From contig JANYED010000011.1 of NCBI GenBank assembly GCA_025363315.1, positions 1 through 32,383 on the forward strand: a stretch of DNA of 32,383 nt, given 5' to 3'. The DNA is from Polaromonas sp. (GTDB lineage Bacteria > Pseudomonadota > Gammaproteobacteria > Burkholderiales > Burkholderiaceae_C). The number at the start of each line of letters is the position of its first letter. The stretch's first letter is position 1. The position numbers were made by a program, and so were the translations under genes. This document shows, in pieces, positions 15,954 to 24,043 of the stretch. The notes beneath the pieces were generated by a model, which worked only from the letters and a program-made list of their open reading frames with translations, did no database searches and was not told the DNA's origin.

Positions 15954-16484
15954 ATGCCCAAATCAACTGCCCTAAAACTGCAAGTCGCGCCACTTCGCAC
16001 TCCGACCGACCTGAAAGCCGCTGCCACCAAAGACGTGACAGCCGCCATGAACGGCATTCTGGCCGACGTGTTTGCGCTTTACTTAAAAACCAAGAACTTT
16101 CACTGGCACATGTCTGGCCCGCACTTTCGCGACTACCACGTGATGCTCGACGAGCAGGCCGACCAGATTTATGCCATGGCCGACCCGATTGCCGAGCGCA
16201 TTCGCAAACTGGGTGGGAACACGTTACGCTCAATCGGCCACATCAGCCGGACCCAACGGATCGTCGACAACGATGCGGAATATGTGGAACCATCTGCCAT
16301 GTTGGCCGAGCTGTGCGAGGACAACAAAACAGTCACCGCGCGCCTGCGCGAGGCGCACAGCGTGTGCGACGACAGCAAAGACATCGCCACCGCCAGCCTG
16401 ATTGAAAACTACATCGACGAATCAGAACGCCGCACCTGGTTTTTGTTTGAAGCCAGCCGACCAGTGGACGCGACCGGCCGCTGA
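15954..16484 (+). CDS. dps: Dps family DNA-binding ferritin-like protein
   Basis: A 176-residue Dps. It stores iron using hydrogen peroxide as oxidant and shields DNA, forming a dodecamer in the cytoplasm. The inter-subunit ferroxidase site is intact: NFHWH (His50), then His62, Asp66 in YHVMLDEQAD, and Asp77/Glu81 in MADPIAER. These are one residue offset from the E. coli numbering. The N-terminal tail (about 1-25) carries several lysines, as in Dps proteins that bind DNA. The C-terminus is short (RPVDATGR). Start ATG 15954 follows CCAGGAAA. It is flanked on the right by a broken hydroxylase gene, so it stands alone. Confidence 0.95.
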   Translation: MPKSTALKLQVAPLRTPTDLKAAATKDVTAAMNGILADVFALYLKTKNFHWHMSGPHFRDYHVMLDEQADQIYAMADPIAERIRKLGGNTLRSIGHISRTQRIVDNDAEYVEPSAMLAELCEDNKTVTARLREAHSVCDDSKDIATASLIENYIDESERRTWFLFEASRPVDATGR

Positions 16485-16485
16485 A

Positions 16486-16858
16486 ATGGCCCTGCTGTCG
16501 CTCACGCACAGCAAAACGGCCTACAGCGCTGATTTTGGGGTGTATGGCGGCGCTGTAATTGTGCTGGCATGCAGACCGCCACAGCGAGGCGTGCGCCCTG
16601 ATTTGCTCGCCCACGGTATTCAGCGCGGGTTTGACTTTCGGGCTGTTTTTTATCCCCGCCCTGCTGCTGGTTGGCTTGCGCGCGGCGACAGCCTTGACGC
16701 TCGGCCTTTTGATAGGTTACTTGGCGTGCTCGGTTGTTCGCCAGGCTATGACTGTCAGTGCCTTGCTCAGCACCTTACCGGTACATTCAGCGCTGTCCTA
16801 CAACCCCAGCACAAGCCTGACTACAAGACAAACGCACCATTTTGGATACATTGAATCG
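16486..16858 (+). pseudogene. Remnant of a fatty-acid hydroxylase/sterol desaturase-like membrane gene
   Basis: Two pieces in different frames look like one damaged gene. Frame one from ATG 16486 gives MALLSLTHSKTAYSADFGVY, then GGAVIVLAC. From about 16563, in the next frame, comes WHADRHSEACALICSPTVF and then a membrane stretch (SAGLTFGLFFIPALLLVGLR, ALTLGLLIGYLACSVVRQAM). Intact family members, as I recall them, begin with a similar SKTAY..DF segment, carry His-rich iron ligands ending in WHxxHH before xALICTPT, and have a second His cluster after GYLAY. Here the region between the pieces, including the first His box, is missing. The second cluster reads VVRQAM instead of a His-rich motif. 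That means internal deletion, frameshift and loss of ligands. The family call is from memory. Confidence 0.5.
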
Positions 16859-16914
16859 TGAATTTTATTTCTGCCTGTTCCAACACATCATTCACTCATC
16901 AAAAAGGATGCATC

Positions 16915-17523
16915 ATGAAAAACGCACACAAACTATCCGCCACCTTGGCAGCTTTAACCCTGGCTATGGCCGGTGGCGCACAGGCCCAAAGCAGCATGTC
17001 GTCGACATCTACCCGGGGAAACTCAATGTACGCACCGGGCGGCACTTACCTTGGTTTTAACGCCGGGCAGTCGAACTACCGGTTGAACAACGGAGCGGGC
17101 GGCTTTGCATCAGAGAACCGCAAAAACGCTTACAGCATTTATGGCGGTGGCTACTTCAACAACAACTTTGGCGTGGAGTTGGGTTACACCGACTTTGACC
17201 GCATCAATCGCGCTGGCGGCAGCACCCGGGCGGAAGGCTACAGCGTGAGCCTAATCGGCAAGGCGCCATTGAGCCCGGCTTTCAATCTGCTGGGCAAAAT
17301 TGGCACCACCTACGGTCGTACCGACGTGTCGACCAATCCGGCGTCAGGCATCGTGCCAGGCAAGGAAAGCAAGTGGGGCCTGTCGTATGGCATCGGCGCT
17401 GAATACGCTTTCACGCCAAGCGTGTCGGCGGTGCTGCAGTATGACGAGTACCGCATGAAGTTTGCTGGCACTGGCAACGAGAAAGTCAGCAACACCAGCC
17501 TTGGCTTGCGTTACAACTTTTAA
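16915..17523 (+). CDS. Small outer-membrane beta-barrel protein
   Basis: A 202-residue protein from ATG 16915, chosen for AAAGGATG upstream and a clean signal peptide (1-24, ending AQAQ). The mature part shows alternating hydrophobic strands and Gly/Asn turns typical of 8-stranded OmpA/OmpX-like barrels: GGTYLGFNAGQSNYRLN, AYSIYGGGYFNNNFGVELGY, SVSLIGKAPLSPAFNLLGKI, GLSYGIGAEYAFTPSVSAVL. It ends in the strand SNTSLGLRYNF, whose terminal Phe is the classic BAM recognition signal. There is no OmpA peptidoglycan domain. The specific role (porin, adhesin, stress barrel) cannot be told. It is a single gene closed by a terminator at 17616-17645. Confidence 0.82.
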   Translation: MKNAHKLSATLAALTLAMAGGAQAQSSMSSTSTRGNSMYAPGGTYLGFNAGQSNYRLNNGAGGFASENRKNAYSIYGGGYFNNNFGVELGYTDFDRINRAGGSTRAEGYSVSLIGKAPLSPAFNLLGKIGTTYGRTDVSTNPASGIVPGKESKWGLSYGIGAEYAFTPSVSAVLQYDEYRMKFAGTGNEKVSNTSLGLRYNF

Positions 17524-17553
17524 GGGTTTCAGCGGCAGCGGCGGTCCGCGATC

Positions 17554-17609
17554 GCTATATTTTTTATAGCTGCTTGCGCCCGTATTGATTGGGCTGTAGG
17601 CCTATTTGA
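17554..17609 (+). repeat. Dispersed ~55-bp repeat, intergenic copy
   Basis: GCTATATTTTTTATAGCTGC, TTGCGCCCGTATTGATTGGG, CTGTAGGCC and TATTTGA: a near-complete, probably well-preserved member of the family. It sits directly before the terminator hairpin of the outer-membrane protein gene. Confidence 0.85.
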
Positions 17610-17615
17610 CAGGTA

Positions 17616-17645
17616 AAAAGGCGCTTTTCGGCGCCTTTTCTTCGT
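17616..17645 (+). terminator. Intrinsic terminator after the outer-membrane protein gene
   Basis: Perfect 9-bp stem AAAAGGCGC/GCGCCTTTT with a six-base loop (17616-17639), followed by CTTCGTTT. The A and T flanks would let it work in both directions. Confidence 0.75.
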
Positions 17646-17788
17646 TTAAAGGGTATGCAGGCCGGTTTTAGGCGGGCTCAGGTCTGCCCGCACGCATAAC
17701 CCTTCAGACTTGATCGAAATACCCCTTCAGCGCGCTTAATACTTTACAAATCAACCGTTTACCAGCATCTTCAAGAAACAACTTCAGG

Positions 17789-17818
17789 TTGACCACCGCA
17801 TGGTTTATCAAGTATCCT
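17789..17818 (+). promoter_or_regulatory. Sigma70-like promoter for the NlpC/P60 gene, possibly leaderless
   Basis: TTGACC (17789-17794) and TATCCT (17813-17818) are separated by 18 bases. Transcription would begin about 7 bases later, essentially at the ATG 17826. No ribosome site is visible, so the mRNA may be leaderless. Prediction by eye only. Confidence 0.35.
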
Positions 17819-17825
17819 GCGGGCC

Positions 17826-18386
17826 ATGCGCTATAAAACCCATCTTTCTAGCCTGATAACTATCGCGCTCTTGGCAGCAAGCGCACATGCTGCGCCCAGC
17901 GACGACCTCGACAAAATGCTGGCCGAAAAAGGCCTCATGGGCCAGATCGACCAGGTCAGGCAGTCGGTAGGCACCAAAGCGTCCGAGCTGGTTGTCAATG
18001 CGATGGGGTTTTTGGGTGTGCCCTACCGGCGTGGCGGCAACACAGCCGAAACCGGTTTTGACTGCAGCGGCTTTGTGCGGTCGATGTACGAGCAAACCAT
18101 TGGCCTGGTGCTGCCGCGCCGCGCTGAGCAGCAGGCTGCGGCGACGCAAAACATTGACAAATCAGAGCTTAAACCCGGTGATCTGGTGTTTTTCAACACC
18201 ATGCGCCGCGCCTTTAGCCATGTAGGCATTTATGTTGGGGAAGGCCGCTTTATCCATTCCCCCAAGCCCGGCGGTGAAGTGCGGGTTGAAAACATGTCGA
18301 TGAGCTACTGGGCGCAACGCTTTGACGGTGCGCGCAGGGTGCAGCCATCCACCACGCCGCCAGCCGCGGATAAAGCGGCTAACTAA
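17826..18386 (+). CDS. C40 (NlpC/P60) cell-wall endopeptidase, exported
   Basis: A 186-residue protein with a signal peptide (1-22, ending AHAA), a helical linker, and an NlpC/P60 domain (about 52-172). The catalytic triad is visible: Cys80 in FDCSGFVRSMY, His132 in FSHVGIYVG and His144 in FIHSPKPGG. The PGDLVFF strand is also present. Such enzymes cut the D-Glu-diaminopimelate bond in peptidoglycan stem peptides in the periplasm. Length and architecture resemble the short lipoprotein-like Spr/NlpC group, but no lipobox is seen. The C-terminal 12 residues are Pro/Thr/Ala-rich. The gene converges on and overlaps the sugar dehydrogenase by 4 bases at the stops. Confidence 0.9.
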   Translation: MRYKTHLSSLITIALLAASAHAAPSDDLDKMLAEKGLMGQIDQVRQSVGTKASELVVNAMGFLGVPYRRGGNTAETGFDCSGFVRSMYEQTIGLVLPRRAEQQAAATQNIDKSELKPGDLVFFNTMRRAFSHVGIYVGEGRFIHSPKPGGEVRVENMSMSYWAQRFDGARRVQPSTTPPAADKAAN

Positions 18387-19588
18387 GGCGCTGGCACCAG
18401 CCGAATCAGCTTGCCGTTGCTGCTGTCGGTCAGCACATACAGCAAGCCATCCGGGCCCTGGCGCACATCACGAATGCGCTCGCCCATCTCCCCCAGCAGT
18501 TTGGTCTCGCGCAGCACGGTGCCGCTGTAGGGGGCGCTTAGCTCCATCCGGTTCAGGTAGGCAAACTTCAGCGAACCCACAAACAGGTTGCCCTGCCAGG
18601 CTTTGCCATAGCGGTCGCTGGTTAAAAACGCCATGCCCGACGGCGCTATTGAAGGCGTCCAGTGGTGCAGCGGCTGCTCCATGCCAGCTTGGGCCGTCAG
18701 GCCGTCCCCAATTTTGCCGCCGCCATAGTTTTCGCCATAAGTAATAACTGGCCAGCCGTAATTGCCACCCGCACGTGGCAGGTTGATTTCGTCACCGCCC
18801 TGCGGGCCGTGCTCGTGCATCCACAGCGTGCCGTCGGGCGCCAGCGTGGCACCTTGTGGGTTGCGGTGGCCGTAGCTCCAGATTTCGGGCAGCGCCCCGG
18901 CCCGGTTCAAAAAGGGGTTGTCAGGCGGGACGCTGCCGTCTTTGTTGATGCGAACAGTTTTGCCGTGGTGGTTGCCCAGCAATTGCGCATCCATCGCACG
19001 CGAAAATCGCTCGCCCAGCATCAAAAACAGCTTGCCGTCTGCCTTGCCATCAACTTTTGCATTGAGCCCGCGCGCGCGGCTTTCAACAATACGGCAGCCA
19101 AAGTGCAAACTGCTGGCAAATTTGGGCTTTTGGCTGAAGATCACTTTGACATCGCCCAGCCGTGTCAGGTCGGCACTCAGGGTTGCTCTGGCCAGCGCCG
19201 TGCTGTTGGTTTGCCCTGCACCCGGCTCGGAAAAACAAAAGTACAAAACCTGGTTGTTGGCAAAATCTGCGTCCAGCAGCACATCAAGCAAACCGCCCTG
19301 CCCGCCAGATGCAACCTCTGGCAAGCCCTGAACTGCGGGCCCGACTTTGCCGCCCGGCTCAACGACCCGCAGCCGCCCCGCACGTTCACTGACCAAAAAG
19401 CGCCCGTCTGGCAAAAAAGCCACCGCCCATGGGTTTTGCAAGCCACTGGCGAGCGTCTCTGGCCGCACGCCTTGAGCCACGGCAGCTTGCAGCAGGCTGG
19501 AAAGTACTATTAATACAATAGCTGCTTGCACCCGTATCCATTGGGCTACAGGCCATTTTATTATGTCAATGACAGGTTCAAAAGGCAT
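18383..19588 (-). CDS. PQQ-dependent soluble aldose sugar dehydrogenase family protein
   Basis: A 401-residue six-bladed beta-propeller of the YliI/soluble glucose dehydrogenase family (periplasmic oxidation of aldoses with PQQ). Signature segments: LASGLQNPWAVAFLPDGRFL (47-66), LVSERAGRL, the SLHFGCR segment with candidate active-site His162, GHRNPQG (240-246), and HEHGPQGGDEIN (258-269), which carries PQQ/calcium contact positions in homologues. Near the end are GMAFLTSDRYGKAWQGNLFV and GPDGLLYVLTD. The N-terminal export signal is unusual: residues 10-28 (IKWPVAQWIRVQAAIVLIV) are encoded by the antisense strand of a dispersed repeat, and the hydrophobic core continues to the AVAQ cleavage region near 38. 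An alternative shorter start was not evident. It lies downstream of the Bug receptor gene on the same strand. Confidence 0.88.
   Translation of the reverse strand: MPFEPVIDIIKWPVAQWIRVQAAIVLIVLSSLLQAAVAQGVRPETLASGLQNPWAVAFLPDGRFLVSERAGRLRVVEPGGKVGPAVQGLPEVASGGQGGLLDVLLDADFANNQVLYFCFSEPGAGQTNSTALARATLSADLTRLGDVKVIFSQKPKFASSLHFGCRIVESRARGLNAKVDGKADGKLFLMLGERFSRAMDAQLLGNHHGKTVRINKDGSVPPDNPFLNRAGALPEIWSYGHRNPQGATLAPDGTLWMHEHGPQGGDEINLPRAGGNYGWPVITYGENYGGGKIGDGLTAQAGMEQPLHHWTPSIAPSGMAFLTSDRYGKAWQGNLFVGSLKFAYLNRMELSAPYSGTVLRETKLLGEMGERIRDVRQGPDGLLYVLTDSSNGKLIRLVPAP
19506..19560 (+). repeat. Dispersed repeat, copy forming a signal peptide (antisense)
   Basis: ACTATTAATACAATAGCTGC, TTGCACCCGTATCCATTGGG, CTACAGGCC and ATTTTA: nearly full length. 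It lies antisense within the first codons of the sugar dehydrogenase and supplies residues 10-28 of its signal peptide. Confidence 0.85.
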
Positions 19589-19631
19589 TTTCAGTGCGCA
19601 AAGTAAACGTACAAGTCGCGCGGCTTGGCTG

Positions 19632-20675
19632 CTAATCGGCTTTCACGCCAGCGTCCTTGATGACTTTGGCCCACTTGGCGGTCTCAAGCGCGATGAACGC
19701 GTCAAACTCCTCCGGGCTGCCGCCAGCGGCAATGGTGCCCATCGCATCGAGCCGGGCGCGGGTTTCATCGCTTTTGATAATTTTGCCAACTTCATCGGAC
19801 ATGCGCTTGACGATGTCTTTGGGCGTCGCTGCAGGGGCCAGCATGCCGGCCCAGGTGCTGCCGGTAAAGCCTTCCAAACCAGGTATGCCTTGCTCCATAA
19901 ACGTGGGGACGTCTGGCACCGCGGGCAGGCGGCGGTCACTGGCCACACCGATCAAACGCACCTTGCCCGCCTTGCCCTGGGTGATCAGCCCGGTGGCGGC
20001 GTCCAGAAACAACTGGATTTGCCCACCCATCAAATCGGTCAGCGCCGGCACCGCGCCCCGGTATGGAATGTGCACCATGTAGGTTTTGGTCAATGACTTG
20101 AGCAGCTCGCTCGTCAGGTGCGCGGCTGAGCCGTTGCCCGACGAGCCAAAAGCGACCTTGCCGGGGTTGGCGCGTGCGTAAGCGATCAGCTCCCTGGCGT
20201 TTTTAAACGGCGCATCGTTATTGATAGCAGCGAGTAGTGGAGAAATTCCTAGCAAAGACACACCAGTCAAGTCCTTGCGCGGGTTGTACGGCAGCTTGGC
20301 CGTTGGGGTCGAATACAACGTGGTGTTGGCTGCGTAGGCAGCAATCACCACTGCAAACGTGCTGCCGTCGGCGGGCGCTTTGGCCAGCAGGTCAACGCCA
20401 ATGATGCTGTTGGCGCCGGGCTTGTTGTCCACCGTCACGGTTTGCTGCAGCCGGTTTTGCAGGCCGACTTGCACGATGCGCGCCATCTGGTCAGTAAAGC
20501 CGCCCGGAGTGTAAGGCACGATGATGCGGATAGGTTTGTTGGGCCAGGCGTTTTGTGCAAACAGCGGGGCACCTACCGTGCTGGCGGCTGCAGCCGCTGA
20601 TGCTGTGGCCATGAGGTTAAAGCGGCGGCGGGTGAATGTGACTTCGGCGGGCGCCGCAGGTTGAGCTGCTGACAT
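19632..20675 (-). CDS. Bug/TctC-family tripartite tricarboxylate receptor
   Basis: A 347-residue periplasmic solute-binding protein starting at ATG 20675, chosen for GGAG eight bases upstream; the frame is open further but without a ribosome site. The N-terminus has a Tat-like signal (TFTRRRFNLMATAS) ending near FAQ. Family features: PIRIIVPYTPGGFTDQMARI, NKPGANSIIGVDLLAKAPADG, VAFGSSGNGSAAHLTSELL, YRGAVPALTDLMGGQIQL, and GVASDRRLPAVPDVPTFMEQ. Bug receptors bind carboxylates for TctAB-type transporters or sense them. No tctA/tctB is in the window, so this is an orphan, as is common in Burkholderiales. It is divergent from the molybdenum hydroxylase genes, which hints at a shared aromatic or carboxylate substrate. 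The ligand cannot be predicted. Confidence 0.92.
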   Translation of the reverse strand: MSAAQPAAPAEVTFTRRRFNLMATASAAAAASTVGAPLFAQNAWPNKPIRIIVPYTPGGFTDQMARIVQVGLQNRLQQTVTVDNKPGANSIIGVDLLAKAPADGSTFAVVIAAYAANTTLYSTPTAKLPYNPRKDLTGVSLLGISPLLAAINNDAPFKNARELIAYARANPGKVAFGSSGNGSAAHLTSELLKSLTKTYMVHIPYRGAVPALTDLMGGQIQLFLDAATGLITQGKAGKVRLIGVASDRRLPAVPDVPTFMEQGIPGLEGFTGSTWAGMLAPAATPKDIVKRMSDEVGKIIKSDETRARLDAMGTIAAGGSPEEFDAFIALETAKWAKVIKDAGVKAD

Positions 20676-20821
20676 GTCATCTCCAGGGTGTAAATTGCAT
20701 TCTTGAACAAACGACGCCACCTGCCTATCGGGTTTGCACCTGAATCCGGCTTTTGCAATAGTATTCGGGAGTACCAATCCGGGGTGATGAGGCCCCGCAT
20801 AAAACCCACCAGGAGACAACG

Positions 20822-21322
20822 ATGACAAAACTGAACGTCAATGGCAAGGTCAGAGACTTTGAAGCCGAGCCAGACACGCCGCTGCTGTGGGTGATACGAG
20901 AGCAGCTTGGGCTGACCGGCACCAAATACGGCTGCGGCATCGCCCAATGCGGGGCCTGCACGGTGCATATTGACGGCGTGCCGACCCGCAGCTGCGTGCG
21001 GCCGGTGTCAACCGTTGACGTCAAAGAAAAAATCGTCACGATTGAGGGCCTGTCTATTGACGGATCTCACCCGCTGCAAAAAGCCTGGGCTGCGCTGGAT
21101 GTACCGCAGTGCGGTTACTGCCAAAGCGGCATGCTGATGGCAGCGACAGCTTTGCTCAAAGCCAAACCCAATCCGACCGATGCAGACATTGACGAAGCCA
21201 TGACCAATATCTGCCGCTGCGGCACCTACAACCGGGTACGCGCCGGCATCAAAGCCGTTGCCCAAGGCTCAACCAAAAGCGCCGCGCTGGCGATTGTTCA
21301 CGCTGATGGAACCACGACCTAA
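20822..21322 (+). CDS. [2Fe-2S] small subunit of a molybdenum hydroxylase (IorA-like)
   Basis: A 166-residue iron-sulphur subunit. The plant-type ferredoxin domain has Cys38, 43, 46 and 58 ([22 protein letters not shown]). The C-terminal helical cluster domain has Cys97, 100, 131 and 133 ([21 protein letters not shown]). All eight ligands are present. It carries electrons from the molybdenum centre of the next subunit (11 bases downstream) to an outside acceptor. The pair lacks the separate FAD subunit of classic xanthine dehydrogenases, which is the isoquinoline 1-oxidoreductase/nicotinate-type arrangement using cytochromes as acceptors. Start ATG 20822 follows AGGAGACA. Confidence 0.93.
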   Translation: MTKLNVNGKVRDFEAEPDTPLLWVIREQLGLTGTKYGCGIAQCGACTVHIDGVPTRSCVRPVSTVDVKEKIVTIEGLSIDGSHPLQKAWAALDVPQCGYCQSGMLMAATALLKAKPNPTDADIDEAMTNICRCGTYNRVRAGIKAVAQGSTKSAALAIVHADGTTT

Positions 21323-21333
21323 GGGAGCACCAC

Positions 21334-23553
21334 ATGATCAATATGACAAACCACGATCACACGATTGCGTTGACGCCAACAGGCAAGCTGTCACGTCGCG
21401 GCTTTATGAAAACTACCGCATCGACCGGTCTGGTGCTGGCTTTTCACATTCCGCTGGCTGGCAGCGCACTGGCACAAGGCGCCATGCCCGCTGAGGTCAA
21501 TGCCTGGGTCGTTGTCAAACCCGACGACAGCATCATCATCCGCATTGCCAGGTCTGAAATGGGCCAGGGCACGTTGACCGGCCTGGCGCAACTGGTGGCC
21601 GAAGAGCTGGACGCCAACTGGGCCAAAGTCACCACCGAATACCCCACGCCTGGCCAAAACCTGGCACGCGCCCGCGTCTGGGGCAACTTTGGCACCGGCG
21701 GCAGCCAGGGCATACGCCAGTCGAACGACTATGTGCGCAAAGGCGGCGCAGCCGCCCGCATGATGCTGGTGCAAGCTGCAGCAGATGAGTGGAAGGTACC
21801 GGCTGCTGAATGCACGGCTGCCAGCAGCGTCATCACCCATACGCCGTCGGGCCGCAAAACGAGTTACGGCCAAGTCGCAGTCGCGGCAGCCAAAGTCGCG
21901 CCGCCAACCGCCATCACCCTCAAAGACCCGAAAGACTGGAAGCTGGCCGGCAAGCGCCTGGCGCGGCTGGACACGGTTGACAAAACCACCGGCAAGCAAA
22001 TTTACGGCTGCGATTTGATGCTGCCCGGCATGCTAAATGCTGCCATCAAGGATTGCCCGGTGTTTGGCGGCAAGCTAAAAAGCTTTGACGCCGCCGCGAT
22101 TGAAAAACGCCCAGGCATCAAAAAAGTCGTGCGCGTTGGCGACAGCGCGGTGGCCGTGGTGGCCGACACCTGGTGGCGCGCCAAATCGGCACTCGACGCG
22201 CTGCCCATCTTTTGGGACAACGGCCCGAACGAGAAGGTCTCGAGCGAAACGATTGCCGCTGTTTTAAAAGCGGGGCTTGATGCCAAAGACGCCGTCATGG
22301 GCAATGAAAACGGCGACGCCAAGGCAGCTATTGCCGCCAGCAGCAGAAAAATTGAAGCGGTGTACTCGTACCCCTACCAAAACCACGCGACCATGGAGCC
22401 GATGAACGCCACCGCAAAATGGACGCCCAGCCGCTGCGAAGTCTGGTGCCCCACGCAAAACGGCGAGGCGGCGCTGGCTGCATGTTCTGAAGCCGCAGGC
22501 TTGCCCCAAACCCAGTGCGATGTCTACAAAATCCATCTGGGCGGCGGCTTTGGACGGCGTGGCCAGACCGACTATGTGCGCCAGGCGGTTGCCATTGCCA
22601 AAGAGATGCCCGGCACGCCCATCAAAATGCTGTGGAGCCGTGAGGAAGACATGCTGCACGGCCGTTACCATCCCGTTACGCAGTGCAAACTGACGGCCGG
22701 GCTGGACGCGCAGGGCAACATCACCGGCCTGCACATGCGTATTTCAGGGCAGTCGATTTTGGCCACCGTGGCCCCACAAAACATCGTCAACGGCAAAGAC
22801 CCCACTCAGTTTCAGGGCCTGAACCCGTCCGGGCCTGAGGCATCTATTGGCTACAGCTTTCCCAACCTGCTGGTCGACCACGCCATGCGCAACACGCATG
22901 TGCCAGCCGGCTTTTGGCGCGGGGTAAATTTAAACCAGAACGCGATTTATCTCGAATCGTTCATCGACGAAATTGCGCTGGCCACCAGGCAAGACCCGCT
23001 GGCGCTGCGCCGCAAGCTGATGGCTAACCATCCCAAGCATCTGGCGGTGCTGAATGCCGCCGCCGAGCGCGGCGGCTGGGGCAAGCCAGCGCCCGATGTG
23101 AATGGCCAAAAAGTCTTCAAAGGCATTGCGCAAACCATGGGCTATGGCAGCTATGTCGCGGCTTGCGCCGAAGTGTCGGTCAGCGATGCGGGTGAGGTCA
23201 AAATTCACCGGATTGTGGCGGCGACCGACTGCGGCTACGCCGTCAACCCGCAGCAAATTGAAGCGCAGGTCGAAGGCTCCTTTGCCTACGGGCTGAGCGC
23301 GCTGATGTACGGCGAATGCACGGTGAAAGATGGCCGGATGGAGCAGGAGAACTTCAACACCTACCAAATGTTAAAACTGGCTGATATGCCCAAGGTCGAG
23401 ACCGTGATTGTTGCGTCTGGCGGCTTTTGGGGCGGCGTTGGCGAGCCGACGATTGCTGTGGCTGCACCCGCAGTGCTAAACGCGATCTTTGCCGCGACTG
23501 GCAAGCGCATTCGCGACTTGCCGCTAAAGAACCAAAGCTTGAAACGGGCTTAA
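21334..23553 (+). CDS. Molybdopterin-binding large subunit (IorB-like)
   Basis: A 739-residue protein with a twin-arginine signal (LSRRGFMKTTAST, ~18-30; predicted end SALAQG), so the folded cofactor-loaded enzyme is exported with its small partner. Typical segments: KTTGKQIYGCDLMLPGMLNA, SYPYQNHATMEPMNATAKW, the molybdopterin loop IHLGGGFGRRGQTDYV, and near the end GGFWGGVGEPTIAVAAPAV, whose Glu is the usual catalytic base. The Q-rich MSRxEDM-like region (LWSREEDML) is also present. The substrate is unknown; IorB relatives act on N-heterocycles or aldehydes. The ribosome site GGGAGCACC precedes ATG 21334. The soxX-like cytochrome begins 2 bases after the stop, so a shared transcript is nearly certain. 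Confidence 0.9.
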   Translation: MINMTNHDHTIALTPTGKLSRRGFMKTTASTGLVLAFHIPLAGSALAQGAMPAEVNAWVVVKPDDSIIIRIARSEMGQGTLTGLAQLVAEELDANWAKVTTEYPTPGQNLARARVWGNFGTGGSQGIRQSNDYVRKGGAAARMMLVQAAADEWKVPAAECTAASSVITHTPSGRKTSYGQVAVAAAKVAPPTAITLKDPKDWKLAGKRLARLDTVDKTTGKQIYGCDLMLPGMLNAAIKDCPVFGGKLKSFDAAAIEKRPGIKKVVRVGDSAVAVVADTWWRAKSALDALPIFWDNGPNEKVSSETIAAVLKAGLDAKDAVMGNENGDAKAAIAASSRKIEAVYSYPYQNHATMEPMNATAKWTPSRCEVWCPTQNGEAALAACSEAAGLPQTQCDVYKIHLGGGFGRRGQTDYVRQAVAIAKEMPGTPIKMLWSREEDMLHGRYHPVTQCKLTAGLDAQGNITGLHMRISGQSILATVAPQNIVNGKDPTQFQGLNPSGPEASIGYSFPNLLVDHAMRNTHVPAGFWRGVNLNQNAIYLESFIDEIALATRQDPLALRRKLMANHPKHLAVLNAAAERGGWGKPAPDVNGQKVFKGIAQTMGYGSYVAACAEVSVSDAGEVKIHRIVAATDCGYAVNPQQIEAQVEGSFAYGLSALMYGECTVKDGRMEQENFNTYQMLKLADMPKVETVIVASGGFWGGVGEPTIAVAAPAVLNAIFAATGKRIRDLPLKNQSLKRA

Positions 23554-23555
23554 AA

Positions 23556-24002
23556 ATGAAGATGGCAATTCGGCAAGGCGTGGCAATTTTGTTGCTGTGC
23601 GTGCCTGCATTTGCAGTTGCCCTAGCTGCGGGTTACGAGGTGGTGGGCGACGCGATACCCGTCTCACTAACTGGCGCCCCTGGCGACGCAGCGCGAGGCC
23701 GCACCATCGTTGGCAATCGACAGGTCGGCTTGTGCCCGTTGTGCCACAACGGTCCGCTGCCGGAAGAGCGCTTTCAGGGTAACTTAGCACCCAACCTGGC
23801 AGGCGCAGGCAGCCGCTGGTCTGAAGGCCAGTTGCGGCTGCGGCTGGCCGACAGCAAACGCATCAATCCCGACACCATCATGCCGGCCTACTACCGCACA
23901 GAGGGTTTGACGCAAGTGGCTAAAAACGTGCAAGGCCAGCCGCTACTGGCAGCCCAGCAGATTGAAGATGTGGTGGCTTATTTGATGACACTGAAACAGT
24001 GA
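23556..24002 (+). CDS. soxX: Sulfur oxidation c-type cytochrome SoxX
   Basis: A 148-residue monohaem cytochrome from ATG 23556 (ATG 23562 is an alternative). A signal peptide (1-25, ending ALAAG) leads to GAPGDAARGR, the haem site CPLCH (60-64), NLAPNLAGAG, and the distal ligand Met109 in DTIMPAYY; it ends EDVVAYLMTLK. This is the SoxX pattern. SoxX pairs with SoxA to join thiosulfate or related thiols to the SoxY cysteine in the periplasm. It is tightly coupled to the molybdenum hydroxylase upstream, so it could also accept electrons from that enzyme; this is inference. Its last codons (MTLKQ-stop) are the first unit of a 14-bp tandem repeat running into soxY. Confidence 0.88.
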   Translation: MKMAIRQGVAILLLCVPAFAVALAAGYEVVGDAIPVSLTGAPGDAARGRTIVGNRQVGLCPLCHNGPLPEERFQGNLAPNLAGAGSRWSEGQLRLRLADSKRINPDTIMPAYYRTEGLTQVAKNVQGQPLLAAQQIEDVVAYLMTLKQ

Positions 24003-24043
24003 CGCTGAAACCATGACGCTTAAACCATGACGCTTAAACCATG
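23988..24043 (+). repeat. Four tandem 14-bp units linking soxX to soxY
   Basis: The units ACACTGAAACAGTG, ACGCTGAAACCATG, ACGCTTAAACCATG and ACGCTTAAACCATG are contiguous. The first encodes the SoxX C-terminus and the last supplies the soxY start codon at 24041. Each intervening ATG (24013, 24027) opens a five-codon MTLKP reading frame whose TGA overlaps the next ATG. Confidence 0.9.

Noticed and set aside
16402-16854. A 150-codon frame overlapping the end of dps as a real gene
   Set aside because: Only its central 29 codons resemble a protein start; after about 16565 it becomes Arg/Pro-rich while the neighbouring frame carries the membrane sequence, so it is better read as a broken gene.
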